From Ceriagrion tenellum (taxonomy: Eukaryota; Arthropoda; Insecta; Odonata; Coenagrionidae), in contig OY720632.1 of the NCBI GenBank assembly GCA_963169105.1, positions 191,396,448 to 191,460,447 on the forward strand: a DNA stretch of 64,000 nucleotides, in the 5' to 3' direction. Both the position numbers and the translations under genes were made by a program. Shown piece by piece: positions 32,895 through 44,869 of this stretch. The stretch's first letter is position 1. The number at the start of each line of letters is the position of its first letter. The notes beneath the pieces are model-generated. The model worked only from the letters and a program-made list of their open reading frames with translations, was not told the DNA's origin and made no database searches.

Positions 32895-33724
32895 GGCGAA
32901 GGGCTCGTCAAAAATTTGATTCATCGCCTGAGAAATTAATTCGACCGTGTTCCCCCGCTTGGAAACTTCAGCGCGGAAGTGCGTACTCCAAAGGCATTTC
33001 GCTCGTTCTTCTTCTACAAATGCAAAACTGCACAAAAGGCCACACTGACACACAAATAACCTGGTTACGCTAGCAAAGAGCACGATTTACGAAAACTTCA
33101 CACTTCTCTCTAAAAAGAAAATCCATCCTACAGCAGTTTCCAAAGGGAATTGGCAAAGAGAGTAACCAGGGAGTGTGCCTATCACAAAAGCAGGGACACA
33201 CTGTCCAATTTTAATTCCTTCAGGTCCATTGATGGTGTACTGTGCACGGAAGAGGACGGTGAACTTAAGATAGGATATATATTGAACATCTCCGGATCAT
33301 GAAGAATATATATTTTCGAGGAAAATAATTATAATAAATGCTAATGACACCAATATGACAACGTAAGAAACGGCTTCACATTTCCGAGAGGGCGAGCGCT
33401 TTGGCGGCGGGACAAGGGGCGGTCTGGAGGTAGCAAGGCCAAAGATACTTAATATAAGTATCTATGGCCTCGGGAGGTAGCGGTGACCAGAGCCCCTTCT
33501 TGCCGATCCTCCTGACGCTTCAGCTTACCTGTGCGGGTGTGTGAATCGCTGTTAACATGCGTATGTCGGCGACATTACGGATGTTTGAATATGAAAAAAA
33601 TTGGTGTTCAATGACTGAATAAAAAAGGAGATGAAGGGAGAATAACTCTACCCAAACCTACCCATAAATAGCTATAATAAAAACACACGCACGATCAGGT
33701 CAAAAGGCGTAGCGATTTAGTCGT
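32895..33724. other. No gene seen; 35-bp near-perfect hairpin at 33436-33470
   Basis: AGGCCAAAGATACTTA is inverted within 33436-33470 with one mismatch. The rest shows no coding motif. Confidence 0.4.
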
Positions 33725-33732
33725 GCGCCAAT

Positions 33733-33900
33733 CAGGGGCGATCCCAGGAATTTATTTCGGGGGGGAGACTACCTCAGTGATCGGAGTGTTCAATGTTGTA
33801 TTTGATAACGACATCTAGTTGTTAAAATTGTTTTGTAAAACTCTAAATTTTCGGGGGGGGATCATCCCCTTTATCCCCCCCCCTCCTGGGATCGCCCCTG
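33733..33900. mobile_element. 168-bp hAT-like MITE with 8-bp target duplication
   Basis: Perfect 17-bp terminal inverted repeats, CAGGGGCGATCCCAGGA, and an 8-bp direct duplication, GCGCCAAT, at 33725-33732 and 33901-33908. An 8-bp duplication and a CAGGGGC... end are standard for hAT elements. The interior has G/C runs and no coding. Confidence 0.9.
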
Positions 33901-33944
33901 GCGCCAATATATGTATATGTCAAAAGCGGGCTCCCATTTACACC

Positions 33945-34490
33945 AAGTCCTTCGACATCGACAATTTTGAAGTACGTTTAAACCAACCAGAACAGGAGCA
34001 ATTGCGGAATGTGGTAGAGTTCAGATATAGTCTCACTTCTGATGGAGAAATAGTCGATTCCCTAGTTATCAAGATGGGATTATCACTGGGAATCAAAGTT
34101 GGTATCAGTGATATAGACTATGCTTTCCGCATTGGCAGTCGCGCAACTAGCAACCAGGATCGTGCAATTTCAGTTCGTTCAGTGAGGTCTCGTGTTACCG
34201 AGGAATTTGTTCAGTTACGCAAAAGGAAACGAAATTTGTTCCTAAAAGACTTCCAGATGCCCCATTTGCCATCCAATTCATCGAACTCCCTCACCCCATC
34301 TATGTAAACGAATCCTTGACCCTCGTCAGCAGGAAATTGTACGGCATAACCCTTAGCCTTAGAAAAGAAGGAAAGGTCGAGTTCGCGTGGATAAGAAAGG
34401 GGAGGGTGTACGTGAGAAAAAGCGAAGGCGCCGATCGAGTCCAGGTAAACAGTGAAGAAGATCTGCAGAGAGTTAAATAGGGCTTGTGCG
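33945..34490 (+). pseudogene. CR1-like LINE ORF1, 5'-truncated
   Basis: The peptide contains S-D-I-D-Y-A-F-R-I followed by basic helices and, after a frame change near 34300, a closing block with V-N-E-S-L and G-R-V-Y-V-R-K-S. These match the domain after the coiled coil in the ORF1 at 11.2-11.9 kb, showing the same family or a close relative. The N-terminal PHD finger is missing. ORF2 pieces follow from 34560. Confidence 0.65.
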
Positions 34491-34559
34491 CATGTTTCAA
34501 CCCTGAAACTCATAACTGACCTGTTAGCACCAAAGCTTACGTCACACTTGGACTATCGA

Positions 34560-37500
34560 TTCTAAGTGTATGCCACGTTAATGCTCAATCTTTATTTGCG
34601 CACACTGATGAGTTTATATACTATTTTCTCACTAAAATTTATCATTTCATTGGTATATCTGAGACTTGGCTGGAAGAACACGTAACAAGTAACACGGTAG
34701 AACTTCAAAATTACCGGTTAATACGCAATGATCGACTTGGTAGAGGTTGTGGTGGTGGTGGTGTTGCTGCATACATTCACGATAGTTTAAATTGTAAAGT
34801 TCTAGAACTCTCCGATGGAATTCATCGGAAGCCTGAATTTGTGTTCATTGATGTCTCCCATGTAAATGGCAAACTATTGTTTTTTGTCATGTATAGACTA
34901 CCAAATACCAGTTACATATGTGATAATTCTGAAACCTCGATATGTAAATACTTACTTCTGTATAAAAATATTATTATTTGTGGTGAATTTTAACGTTGAT
35001 ATGCTCAAAGACACACATAAGAGTACTTATCTTAAGAATTTACTGGTTAGTTGCAATCTTCATCATCTGCCTTCTTTTCAAGCAACACAGTCTTGGAATC
35101 AAGTTATATATTGCTTGACCTAACTATTGATGACGATGAATGTCAAACAATGAACTTTGGCCACCAACCTGTAAACTTTTATCAGATCATGATTTGGTAT
35201 ATGTGAACAATACTTTCAAGACGCCTTCGTGCAAACCACCTGAATTCTGTTTCCGTGATTTGTCTAACTGAACTGTCACCAGAATTGAAATGGACGGGAA
35301 TGGCCTTTCCTGGGAGGACTTCTATTTTACGCACGATGTTGACGAAAGAGTCACCTTTGTTCAATTCTTACCTTACATACCATTTAGACAAGCACGCTCC
35401 CTTAAAAAAATCAAGATACAGCTCCCTGGCTCTCTCAAGATATTAAAAATTCCATGAGTCAAAGAAACTCTTTACGCAGGCATTTCCGACGAACTCGGCC
35501 TGTTTTGAAATGCAACGAGTATAAAGCCATTCGAAATAAGGTGAAAAGAATGCAATATGATGCAAAAGTTGCCTATTTTCATTTCTGTTTATCAGATAAT
35601 CGTGATGCTCGTTCTATTTGGCAAGAAATTAAAAGGCTAGGCCTTGGTAATGCACGCAATGAACCAACCAATATTAACTTCCCCTTTCACGAACTTAATT
35701 ACTTTTTTCTAAATACCTCCCCCTCGTCTCATATTGTGGCAAAGGGGAAGACATTTTCGATAATGTCATTAACGTCAACAAATAATTCAGAAATGAAAAT
35801 CTTTATTTCCATCATTTTATCCCCGACTTACTATTAAAATGTATTTCAAAGATAACTTCAAATTCTACAGGAGCAGATAAAATTAGATTTAATTAAAAGA
35901 TCCTTTATCTATCTCTTCCAATGATACTTTCAATTTATAATTGCTCGTTAGCCTACTCTAAAATCCGCTCCTCATGGAAATCTGCTCGTATCCAACCTAT
36001 TGAAAAGAAGCCCAACCCTGTAGAAATGGTCGACTACCTACCCATTGCAATATTATGTGCTTTGTCAAAGCCTCTCGAACGATTTGTGCACAATTGTATG
36101 ATAGAACATCCGTCTAAAAACAATTTTCTTAATAACTTTCAATCAGGAGCTCGTAAAGGGTATACCACTCAAACTGCTCTAATTAAAAAATGACAAAACT
36201 GGTTCTCTTTGATTTTACCAAGCATTTAACTGTGTAAACCACAATATACTCTTAAGGCGACTATCCAACTTAAAATTACCAACTTCCGTGATACAACGGT
36301 TCCGCTCTTTCTTGACCCAACGCTTTCAGGTGGTGAATGATCGGAAGAATAATGTACGTTCTGAATCACTTCCCGTCGAACGTGGTGTCCCCCAAGGATC
36401 AATACTCCGCCCATTACTATTTGTCACAAACATTCAAGATCTCCCGAATAGCATACATAATTGCAATTACCATTTATACGCTGATGACTTGCAGATCTAC
36501 ATCGACTGCGATCGCAACGATATCTCAAATGCCATCGCACTAATTAAGAGAGATATATCTTCCATATGTAAAAGGGCGTCAGAAAATTTGCTGAATTTGG
36601 ATCGGATATTTGGGGAGGCGACCAACAGCTAAGATCATTTGCGCCATAGGGAGTAGGTAAGGGAGGAAGGGTGGATAGAAACCCGGCGTCGGCATTAGCC
36701 TGCTCTTAACGAAAGGAGCGAAGGGGACCACGGTTTAACGTCTCATCCGACAGACGGAGTACTGTATTTGAAGTACCCTCCACAAGATACTAAGGTAGGG
36801 ATCGGGTGTCCTCTGAAAAACATCCTCCTCTGCAGGGATTTGAACCCTGGCCACCCGTATGGTACGCCAGTACTCTAGACACTACACCATCCTGATCCCC
36901 CTGACAAAACGCTAACCTGGGATGATAACATAGCACATATTCCAAATGAAGTCGTAAAAAATCTGCATCAACTGAAAATTTTTCGGAACTTAATGTCTTT
37001 GCCACTGAGACTTAAACTAGCTAATACCTTATTGATCCCTCATATTGATTGCTGTTCTTTGGTAATGTCAAATATTTCAAAATCTCAGTTATCCAAACTG
37101 CAAAAAATTCAAAACTGTGCAGTACGCTATGTGTGCGATGTAGCATATAATGAGCATATTACACCGTATAACAATGAATTAAAAATTCTTAATATTGAAC
37201 AAAGAAGAAAATTGCAAACGGGTGTGTTTATGCAAAAACTATTAAAAACTGAAACTCCTTCCTACATTTTTCAGCATTATTTAGATAATTTGGTTAAATA
37301 AACAGGAAATATCAGAAATAAAACAAATTCACTGTCCCTGTCACAACCGCTATGTACAATAACTCATTCTTTGTAAAATGACGTAATGCATGGAATTCGA
37401 TTCCGCAGAGTTGAAAAATATCAGGTAAACAGACAGATTTAAAATATTTTTGTTGTATTTTTATTTCAATGAAACTTGAAATTTAGATAAACGTATTGAA

Positions 37501-37738
37501 TTAAATTTATGAATGTACTGTCTCCCTACACTACACTGTCTTACTACAATTTATTGAGCTTGAAATTGTAAATATTTCCTGTGAACAAGGACTGTTATGT
37601 GATAACGAATTGCAAATGAGTGCATTTGTAAATGAGTTACATGTTTTGAATGTGACTGTTATTTATTATTTGTCTGAGTGGCAAGTACATATTCCTGCTC
37701 CAAAGGAAATTATTCCTTGAGCCAATAAATATTAATAT
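34560..37738 (+). pseudogene. CR1-like LINE ORF2, broken, with a SINE insertion
   Basis: Endonuclease pieces at 34560-35000 (C-H-V-N-A-Q-S-L, I-S-E-T-W-L-E), then a basic linker at 35454-35650. Reverse transcriptase from about 35950: W-K-S-A-R-I, a degraded D-Y-L-P-I-A-I, S-G-A-R-K-G-Y-T-T, G-V-P-Q-G-S-I-L, and an intact Y-A-D-D-L-Q-I-Y (about 36476). The D-x-x-x-A-F motif is destroyed (stop near 36190). At 36602 a SINE interrupts; coding resumes at 36902 with D-K-T-L-T-W-D-D and L-L-I-P-H-I-D-C, ending at 37301. About 40 codons normally present between these blocks are gone. The AT-rich 3' end lies near 37738. Confidence 0.75.
36602..36900 (-). mobile_element. tRNA-derived SINE, copy 3, inside LINE ORF2
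   Basis: Same family as the copies at 22.9 and 32.6 kb; B box at about 36846-36836 (minus). It lies within the reverse transcriptase of the CR1-like LINE, so it is younger than that LINE. Flanking target duplications are not visible, and part of the host LINE is missing at the junction. Confidence 0.8.
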
Positions 37739-37739
37739 T

Positions 37740-40318
37740 ATCAATCCGCTGGTAATTGCGTTAATACTACTGATGAACGATACGGTAACAACCAGTTTAT
37801 TTAGTGTCATTCTCTTTGTTGAATTTTTTATATCGACGAGATATCGTGCCATCGTGTCGTGACTTTATGTTCGCCGCCCCGCCCAGTGGTTCTTGCGGCC
37901 GATCTGGCTGGACAAACTTTTACAAGTAAATAGTAAAAAGTTCAAGTAAAGTAAAACGTACAAGTAAAAGTAAAAAGTACAAGTATTGGTTGAAAATAAA
38001 CCAAACTAATTCCGATTATAATAACGTCTTTTAATAACATTAAAACACTTTTTTCGACAGTAATGACAGTTCTTGTGGATCAGGAGGGGAAGGGGTCAGG
38101 TGAGAGGGAGAACCCCAAAAATTCTTCAACGTATCCCTGTGGACTGATGAGTAATACTTTGTCGTCTTTAAAGTGGCGCCAGTCTGCTCGCCTCATTCGT
38201 CCACGCTCGCAGCAGAGGCCAATTTAATCAACTGAAAAATGTTATGCACTTCTTGTCGGAGTCAAACAATTCATGGCTTTAATAGCAAGTATTATTGTAA
38301 TTTTTTGGATTCAGTATTGAAAACCAACTCCACATCAATGGAGGAATATTTATAATACATTTGTGAGCAAGACTTGTTTGGACTTTGAATTATTTGTCTT
38401 CTTCTTTTCATGTTTTCAAATTACTTTCCTGCCTAAAAAATTAAATAAAAGTTCAAGGAGTTTATTCATCTAAACAGTTCCTCGTGTTACTCCCTAGTTC
38501 CTGGTTTTTCGCAAATACCCTTTTTATAGAATGTTTCTTCCCCTATGTCACGATTGCAAACGATTATTATTTTTGTAAATGTTATATGGCAACCAGGAAT
38601 CAAATTTTTGGGGGTTGTCCTTTGAAGGACTAAATTTCTACTGGGATAGGTCACAGCAACGAAAGCAGTCAGGCTACTGTTCACTCTAGTCGCACACGAC
38701 AGATTTTTTCAGTTTGAAAATTTCCTATTTGGCTTAAGTTTGGCAATTTCCGTTCTGTCTTATTTTCCATTTTTTCCCGATATCACCATCATCTATTTTT
38801 TATTTAATACTTTGTTTCTCCACGGACCTCTCGCATCAGGGATAAATTCCTTATGGTGCACCAATAAACCTTCTTCTGTTTTATTTTCAAAGTTGGTAGT
38901 ATGCTTTTTATTATAATTTATTCAATATTGTGGAACGCGCTTATTACAGCACACAAATTATTTCTAGTTTCTTAATTAATTTTTTTATAAATGCTAAGTA
39001 CATATTGAAAATTATAATTAATGATCATTAATGAAATAGGAACGGTGAACGAGTAAAAAGAAACTGGTCTCAAGAAGGACCGGTCCACAGAGAACGAGTT
39101 CCCAAAAATGAACGAGTTTGCCCATCTCTAAGGCCCGTTCACACGCATGCGTTTCGTGCGAAAAGTGCGCCCGGTTTCGTGCAAAAGGTTCACATGCAAG
39201 CGTAGGCGACGTCATCGTCACTCGCGACCACTCCATGTGGTGACATCTGTCGGACAATTGATGTATAAAAGTGGAAAACGCTAGAACTCCGAGTACGTAT
39301 GGCTTAAACTGTAGCTATTTCACGGGCACGAGAGGAGAGCTGCGTATCTCTTTCAAAATGAAGAAATGTACCTAAATTACAAATCAGACGATTGGCGACC
39401 GCCGCGTTAATTTAATTTTTCTGACCAACCGTCGAGATCCACCCCTCCCCTCAGTTTGGAACTTACCTCTCATTGGTATCCTATCTCCACTTACCTCACA
39501 GACAGGAAGATAATTTAGAAATTCATTCGAAAATTGAGGTAGAAAAATTTTCGTCAAAAATTTTCACAACAATAAAAATATTTACCTCATATTGTGAATA
39601 TCATTACGGTAGGGTAAGGAAAAATCAGAAAAAAATATTCCCCACTCATGGAATTGTACCAGCGAACTCGGATGCTGGAAGCGAGCGCGCTACCCACCGA
39701 TCCAAACTGTTCTCATAACTACTGCCAGAAAACATTATATTACACCTTGTACTCTAACGAGTATGGCCGGATAATATTAGTCATACTTCTCTATGACCGT
39801 GGTTTGTCACCGTCTCCAAGAGGTTTTGGCGCAGTTTGCTCAGTAAACATTCCTTGAACGTAAGATTTGCAATAAAAGCAATTAAAAATAGCTCATTTCC
39901 GACCCGAATTCATGCTCTGGGCGGTGGATGGCCCGGGAATCGTAAATTATGATGAATATTTGGACGGTGTAACAAAGTCACCTGGGATGTATACGCATCG
40001 AAATTAGTCCATAAAATTCTTAATGTGCTCGCAATACAACTGGTAAGTATCAAGCACTGTAGCAATCATACACAGAAACGTACACATCTTGCGTGCATGC
40101 TTATATATCCTAGTAAATTGTCAAAGTTAATACAAAAGACTCCATATGTCCGCCATTTGTTTCAAGCGACCTGGCGCGTCGCGCCCGTAGAAAGTTGAGC
40201 AAAACTCAATTTCGCTCGCGAAAATCCATGCGCAAGAGCGAAGCACCTGATTGGCTGCGCGCGAGAGGCTACGCTCAGTTTCGCGAGGAACGAGAGCATG
40301 GGAGCATGCACTCGTTCT
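37740..40318. other. No gene; AGTAAAAGTAC-type tandem at 37920-37990; tRNA-like remnant at 39640-39715
   Basis: 37920-37990 is an irregular tandem of AGTAAA and GTAC words. On the minus strand 39715-39640 has an A-box-like GGTGGGTAGCGCGC and a B-box-like GGTACAATTCC with one mismatch; this is probably a degraded tRNA-derived repeat, not a tRNA gene. The remainder shows no coding. Confidence 0.4.
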
Positions 40319-40872
40319 AACGTAAGGTAGTTTGAGCGGAATATCATTTTACTTAGAAATCAATGAATTTGGTCTCGTTTTAAAGAAAAATATATCACCC
40401 CTCTAATGACACCAAAAATGTAACCCCATACCACATTACTTTCGGAGATATTTGCCAAAAAATACCAGCCCTTTTACATGGGAAATGGTACGTGTATGCA
40501 CTCCAGAGAGACATTGTTTACAAAATGAGGTATTTCTAGCACTTAGATTTCGTAAAAAACTAGCAGCGTGTAGTTTGTATGTTTTCTCAACAATATTTGA
40601 AAATTAATCAAATTGTCACCGCAGTAGGTTCTTGGGTATCACAATAAACCTTCCGTTTTGAAGGAGTTTCAAACGCACCGCGGCAAAAAAAGAGTCAAGT
40701 TAAAGACTTATTTAGATATTTTCATTTAATTACTTACAATTTCTGTCATGAAAAAATATATTATTGCATCATAAATAATACAATATTTAATTGATGCCCT
40801 ATAACTGGTGAAATTAAAACTTGTAATTCAAATCTGGTCTCTATTACGGCTAGGGAACTATCTCGCTCGGAC
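40319..40872 (-). mobile_element. ~565-bp MITE family, copy C (inverted)
   Basis: Inverted relative to copies A, B and D. The ends read GTAAGGTAGTTTGAGCGGAAT at 40322 and the inverse of CGAGCGAGATAGTTCCCTA near 40870. Interior blocks match the other copies at high similarity. Confidence 0.75.
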
Positions 40873-40984
40873 TGCCATAATACAGAGTTACGCACAATGG
40901 TGTCCCGCTCCCACTCCAACATAAATGCACAGCTACAGGTGGGTGTAGGGCTATGGTAGGCTAGGGTAACTTCGTCACAGGGTG

Positions 40985-41675
40985 ACACTAAACATAAAAC
41001 ATATAAAAAGCAAACTCACGAGTTTAAAATTTTCGGTGGGTCGCCCGCACCTTCATCAGTGATAGAATGAGGATTGAGGAGGAAGAATCGCATAGGAGGG
41101 GCGGTGAGGGGAAGGAGCAGGTAGGAGGGGTGGGGAAGGGCGGGGAGGGAAGGAGCCAAAGACCTATTCGGGAGAAAGAAACAATGTAGCGAAAAGGGGG
41201 GAAAAAATTAACGGGAACGGTTGAGGCCAGGTGGACAGAGGGCGTTAAAAAATCGGATGCAACATTGTTCTAATGTCTTCAGACTAATTATAGTGGCTGT
41301 GGGCGGGAGGGAAGCCAGAATGGCTACATTGTAGCAGTCATCAAATTTGACATTGTGGGAGGCAGCATGTGTGGGGACAGAGAAAGAGAAGTTGGTTGAA
41401 GAGGGATTGCAAGAAGCAAGGTGATTGTTAATTCTAATATTGAGGGGGGTACTACAGAGCCCAATGTAAAAAGCTGTACATAATTTACAAATAAGGATAT
41501 ATACTATATTTGTCGTGGCACAGGAAGGGGAGGTAACAGAAGGAAGATAACGATTAACGAATTTTTTGGGTAATCGGTCTGTAATTAGAATTAAACAAGT
41601 TTTGCACCTTGGCCGGTTACAACGGGTGGCTGGAGCTTTAGAAATATTCAAATCCTTAGAAAACCGTACCAACCT
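40985..41675 (-). mobile_element. Penelope-like element, linker, GIY-YIG and 3' end
   Basis: The minus-strand frame 41672-41208 begins with the CR-type linker motif C-N-R-P-R-C-K-T-C, then I-V-Y-I-L-I-C-K-L-C-T-A-F-Y-I-G-L-C-S-T-P-L-N-I-R, where the canonical Y-I-G-Q-T reads Y-I-G-L-C, and ends P-P-G-L-N-R-S. It closes with a stop at 41208. A C-rich spacer (minus strand, 41180-41080) and a hammerhead-like motif follow. The endonuclease keeps the fold's CxxC pattern but has lost the Gln-Thr. An inverted partner lies at 41690-41960. Confidence 0.7.
41015..41065 (-). ncRNA. Hammerhead-like motif at PLE 3' end
   Basis: On the minus strand, intact CTGATGA (41059-41053), then a 4-bp stem II GGTG/CACC with a 9-base loop, GAAA (41034-41031), then AATTTTAAA. 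The short AATT can serve as a dimer-type helix III. Both core strands are intact, but the cleavage-site side is uncertain. Confidence 0.5.
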
Positions 41676-41689
41676 AAATCAACTTCTTG

Positions 41690-41960
41690 TCCTAAGTACA
41701 ACAATATTTCTATTTGCACCACTTTCTTCCCAGGCGTACAGTCCCTAAAACATCTCCTCCAAGAATTATTCCCAATACTTTCTAGCAATCCTACCACTAC
41801 TAATTTATTCCCTAAATGTCCCTCTGTTGTATACAAACGTCCCCCGAACCTGTCTGCTATATTTAGAGCCACTTACCCCCTCCCTAAATCTTTGAATATT
41901 TCTAAAGCTCCAGCCACCCGTTGTAACCGGCCAAGGTGCAAAACTTGTAACTGTGCAAAA
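41690..41960 (+). mobile_element. Penelope-like element fragment (thumb and linker), inverted partner
   Basis: The plus strand encodes K-R-P-P-N-L-S, then a linker with C-N-R-P-R-C-K-T-C near 41925-41950. The linker part (41888-41950) is the inverse copy of 41594-41661, making a palindrome with the element at 40985-41675. Coding decays after 41960. Confidence 0.6.
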
Positions 41961-41989
41961 AGGTACATAAATTGCATGCTTGTAAATAA

Positions 41990-42510
41990 TAATCAGATTG
42001 TATATGAATACATTAAATGCATTATTCCAGCACGAGAAACAGAGGACATCGACGTATACGACTCAGGGAAAGCATTCAACAGCCCGCAAACAGCTGCAGA
42101 AACCGGTACCACGTCATCCTCAGAAACGCCGACCATCACCGCGTCCACCATCGCGACACCCGCTTATATCGCATGGACCAAAGAAGACACCGAGAATACC
42201 ATCGCCTACAAGAATCATTCAAGTATACAACAGAATACGGCGGCCTGCATAAGGTTTTGCCGGTTTTCCTCACGACTTAGGGCGAATGCCAGGCCATACG
42301 CCATTCCGGTTCAAATGTCAATCACATATCAATCAATACTTGTATATATTTGTGTTTGGTTTGTTTTTATGTAAATATGCAACAGCACTTTCAACAATAT
42401 TCTAAACTGTAAATACCTATCAACCCTTAAGAGGAGATATCCTAAAACAGGGCTCCATTAATGTATTATTTTATGTTTTTGGGAAATAAAACTTTTAACC
42501 AAAGCTAACA
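41990..42510 (+). repeat. Non-LTR 3'-end-like repeat, part shared with 60455-60640
   Basis: The block CTTAGGGCGAATGCCAGGCCA (42275-42300) and the AAGAGG...CCTAAA-C-GGG block near 42430-42460 occur in the same order and spacing at 60485-60590. An AATAAA follows. A basic frame before it (ending V-L-P-V-F-L-T) may be the end of an ORF. I infer a 3' UTR of an element family present twice; family not identified. Confidence 0.4.
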
Positions 42511-42755
42511 AAAACAATGAAAAGTCTTGTCTGTGTCTCTCGCTTAAACACATTGGTATCTATTGGTTTATTGGTATTGGCTGAATATCTCAAGAAAATT
42601 AAGTCTAGCGCGTAACCTTCGAGTCTCTAAAGGCCCCCCACCTTAATCCCTTCAAAAAAAACTGAGAAGCACTATATGTTCGCACGTGGCCGTTTTTAAC
42701 GAAGCGTGCAGCATTTCCTTGTCTAATCATTTTTTTATTTAGGTTTTTTTGTTTC

Positions 42756-43070
42756 GATTCAAAGATGAGCAACTGGGCGGAGAAATTCCATTCGTGCCGT
42801 TGGAACACGGTTGAACCAGAACTACACAAGAGGAAAGTTTGGATGATGCCTTGCAAGGGATAAAAACACAAACTCTGCCGATTCGTCAATCAGCATTGAA
42901 ATATTGCGTACCGAAAAAGATTTGCACATATACAGGCAGAAAAAGACACTCCAATCCTGTGAAATCCCAGGAAAAACACTCAAATTACTACGCAAAGGAT
43001 GAAAGAAAACAGCTGAACAAACAAGCCCAAAACCGCTTGGCCGACGGGCCAATAAAGGGAGTGCATTAGC
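42756..43070 (+). pseudogene. Pipsqueak-type HTH fragment of a pogo-like transposase
   Basis: The frame from 42839 gives D-D-A-L-Q-G-I, then I-R-Q-S-A-L-K-Y-C-V-P-K, the pattern of the pipsqueak helix-turn-helix (A-L-x-x-I ... S-x-R-x-A-A-x-x-Y-x-V-P) found in pogo/CENP-B transposases, where it binds the element ends. No CENP-B DNA-binding or DDE domain follows. Probably a fragment. It could also be a host pipsqueak-domain remnant. Confidence 0.5.
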
Positions 43071-43074
43071 TCAG

Positions 43075-44410
43075 GGCCTATTGGATTTAGAGCTGAACTA
43101 ATCCTTATGATGAGGATTAGTTCCGGTGTCAATCCAACTAATTTAAGTTTGGAGCAATAATATTCAATAAATTTGTTACAATAATCTTAAATTATAACAA
43201 AATAGCCAGACCTTTTTTATTTTTCAATTGATTGTACATGTTAATTACGGGCTCCATGTTAACTGAAAGATGAATTACTGCTAAAAATATTGCTACATTT
43301 ATTCCAAATGCCCATCAATTAACTACTGATGGGTAACATTGGGATAAATGGGTGATTTCTCCCAGCCTATCAAATCAAAAAAAGAGAACTGTGAAAGTTT
43401 TCCCACGTAAAGGGAAGGCGGGATTGAGACGAAAGTAGAGGGCGTTTATGGTAAAGTTGATCGCAGAGTAAAACTATGTCCATATTTATAAAGAGAAAAC
43501 TCAAGCTCATTTATAATGATACTCTCAACGAACTAGCGTTTTAAGTACGAACAGCAGACATATAAAACTTTAATGAGTTTCTCGAAGTTACCAGAGTTTT
43601 CGGTATACAAAGAAATATTAGACATTTAGAGATGATTATTAAAAGTGAAGAGCTACCAGGAAGAAAGGAAGGGACTTTGCATTAGATAGGTTAGGGTGAA
43701 GGGCTACAGTCAACCAATCTTAGGACTGTACGACCGATGAATGGATATATTATTTACAATAGTTACTCGGATCGTTTTCATTGATAAGAAAAAAGCCACG
43801 CATTAATTTCGAATGAATCCTTTACTTTTATCTCTTTTTGGCCATTACGATAATATATTGGCCTGTTCCCGAAGGCTTCTTAACTAGTGTCTAAAAATTA
43901 AGCATCACATGATTAAATGTGAGTTATAAGCTCATTATGAACATTTTTCCCGTTATACAAATTATTATACTTCAACTATTTCCAAATCCGAACAAGAATG
44001 ACGCTAACTTGCGGCCAAATTCGGATGTATATCATTGAAGACGATGAGTTGACGAAGATTAATTACATAACCACGCCATGATTACGTACGCAAAGTCAGA
44101 CATTTCGTTATTTTCTTAGCTGCAATGCATAATCACGCTCAACGTTCCCTGAAGAAAGGACTTACATGACGAAGAATCCATTGCGGTGGCCTATTTTTAA
44201 AACATACGATCGGCAAGAAGTTGATAGTTTTCGTTTCTTTAAAAGCCAAATCAGTATTATACATCAACTACGATATTATCTCGGACTGTAAGTATTTCGT
44301 GATGCTCATCTTAAAAGTAGGTATTCATACCTTGGAGAAACCGTTGAAATACTTGTTAACCATAAGGGGCCAAGGGTTCAAACCATTCAAAGCTGAGGCA
44401 CACGTACCAA
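43075..44410. other. No gene seen
   Basis: AT-rich, no motif. The truncated end of the first Gypsy element begins at about 44420. Confidence 0.4.
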
Positions 44411-44419
44411 TTCAATGGC

Positions 44420-44730
44420 TCGATAATATCAGCGTTCCTGATCGAAAATTTATTTCGGCTTCGCCATCTTCACGGATCACAAGCCGCCTACTTACGCCTT
44501 CGGCAGTGTCTCCAAAGCGGCGGTGGTGCTGTGACGTGACGGTGCACTCTGCAACGCTGGCAAGGAATGCAGTTGCGAACCCAAACGCGGCATTCTTCAC
44601 GCATAGAAGGTCATACGTAGCAACTGGAGATGAGTTCGAGTGTGGTGTTGATACTCGGGTGACTGAGAGCGTGCACCCGATCGAAGATGCTCCGACGATA
44701 AGGTGGTGTGATACAAGGACGCGGAGTTGG
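44420..44730 (-). pseudogene. Integrase N-terminus of Gypsy element 1
   Basis: The zinc-binding HHCC part is visible: V-H-A-L-S-H-P-S-I (44690) and, after a frame change, N-C-I-P-C-Q-R-C near 44570. The catalytic DDE core is missing because the element ends here. The end is followed by unrelated AT-rich sequence. Confidence 0.65.
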
Positions 44731-44869
44731 CGCAGAGGTATCACACCAGAGTGACACGTCCGTTTCTGGAATAGGTAATCGAGAGAGGTGGAGGCTACTG
44801 CCGTTGTCCGGGAGTCCACGAAATTCTTCGTCGGTGTCCTGTGAACTGGATCAAGCGACGAAGTCCAGT

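Noticed and set aside
44221..44754. A 177-aa plus-strand protein
   Set aside because: It is antisense to the Gypsy integrase fragment.
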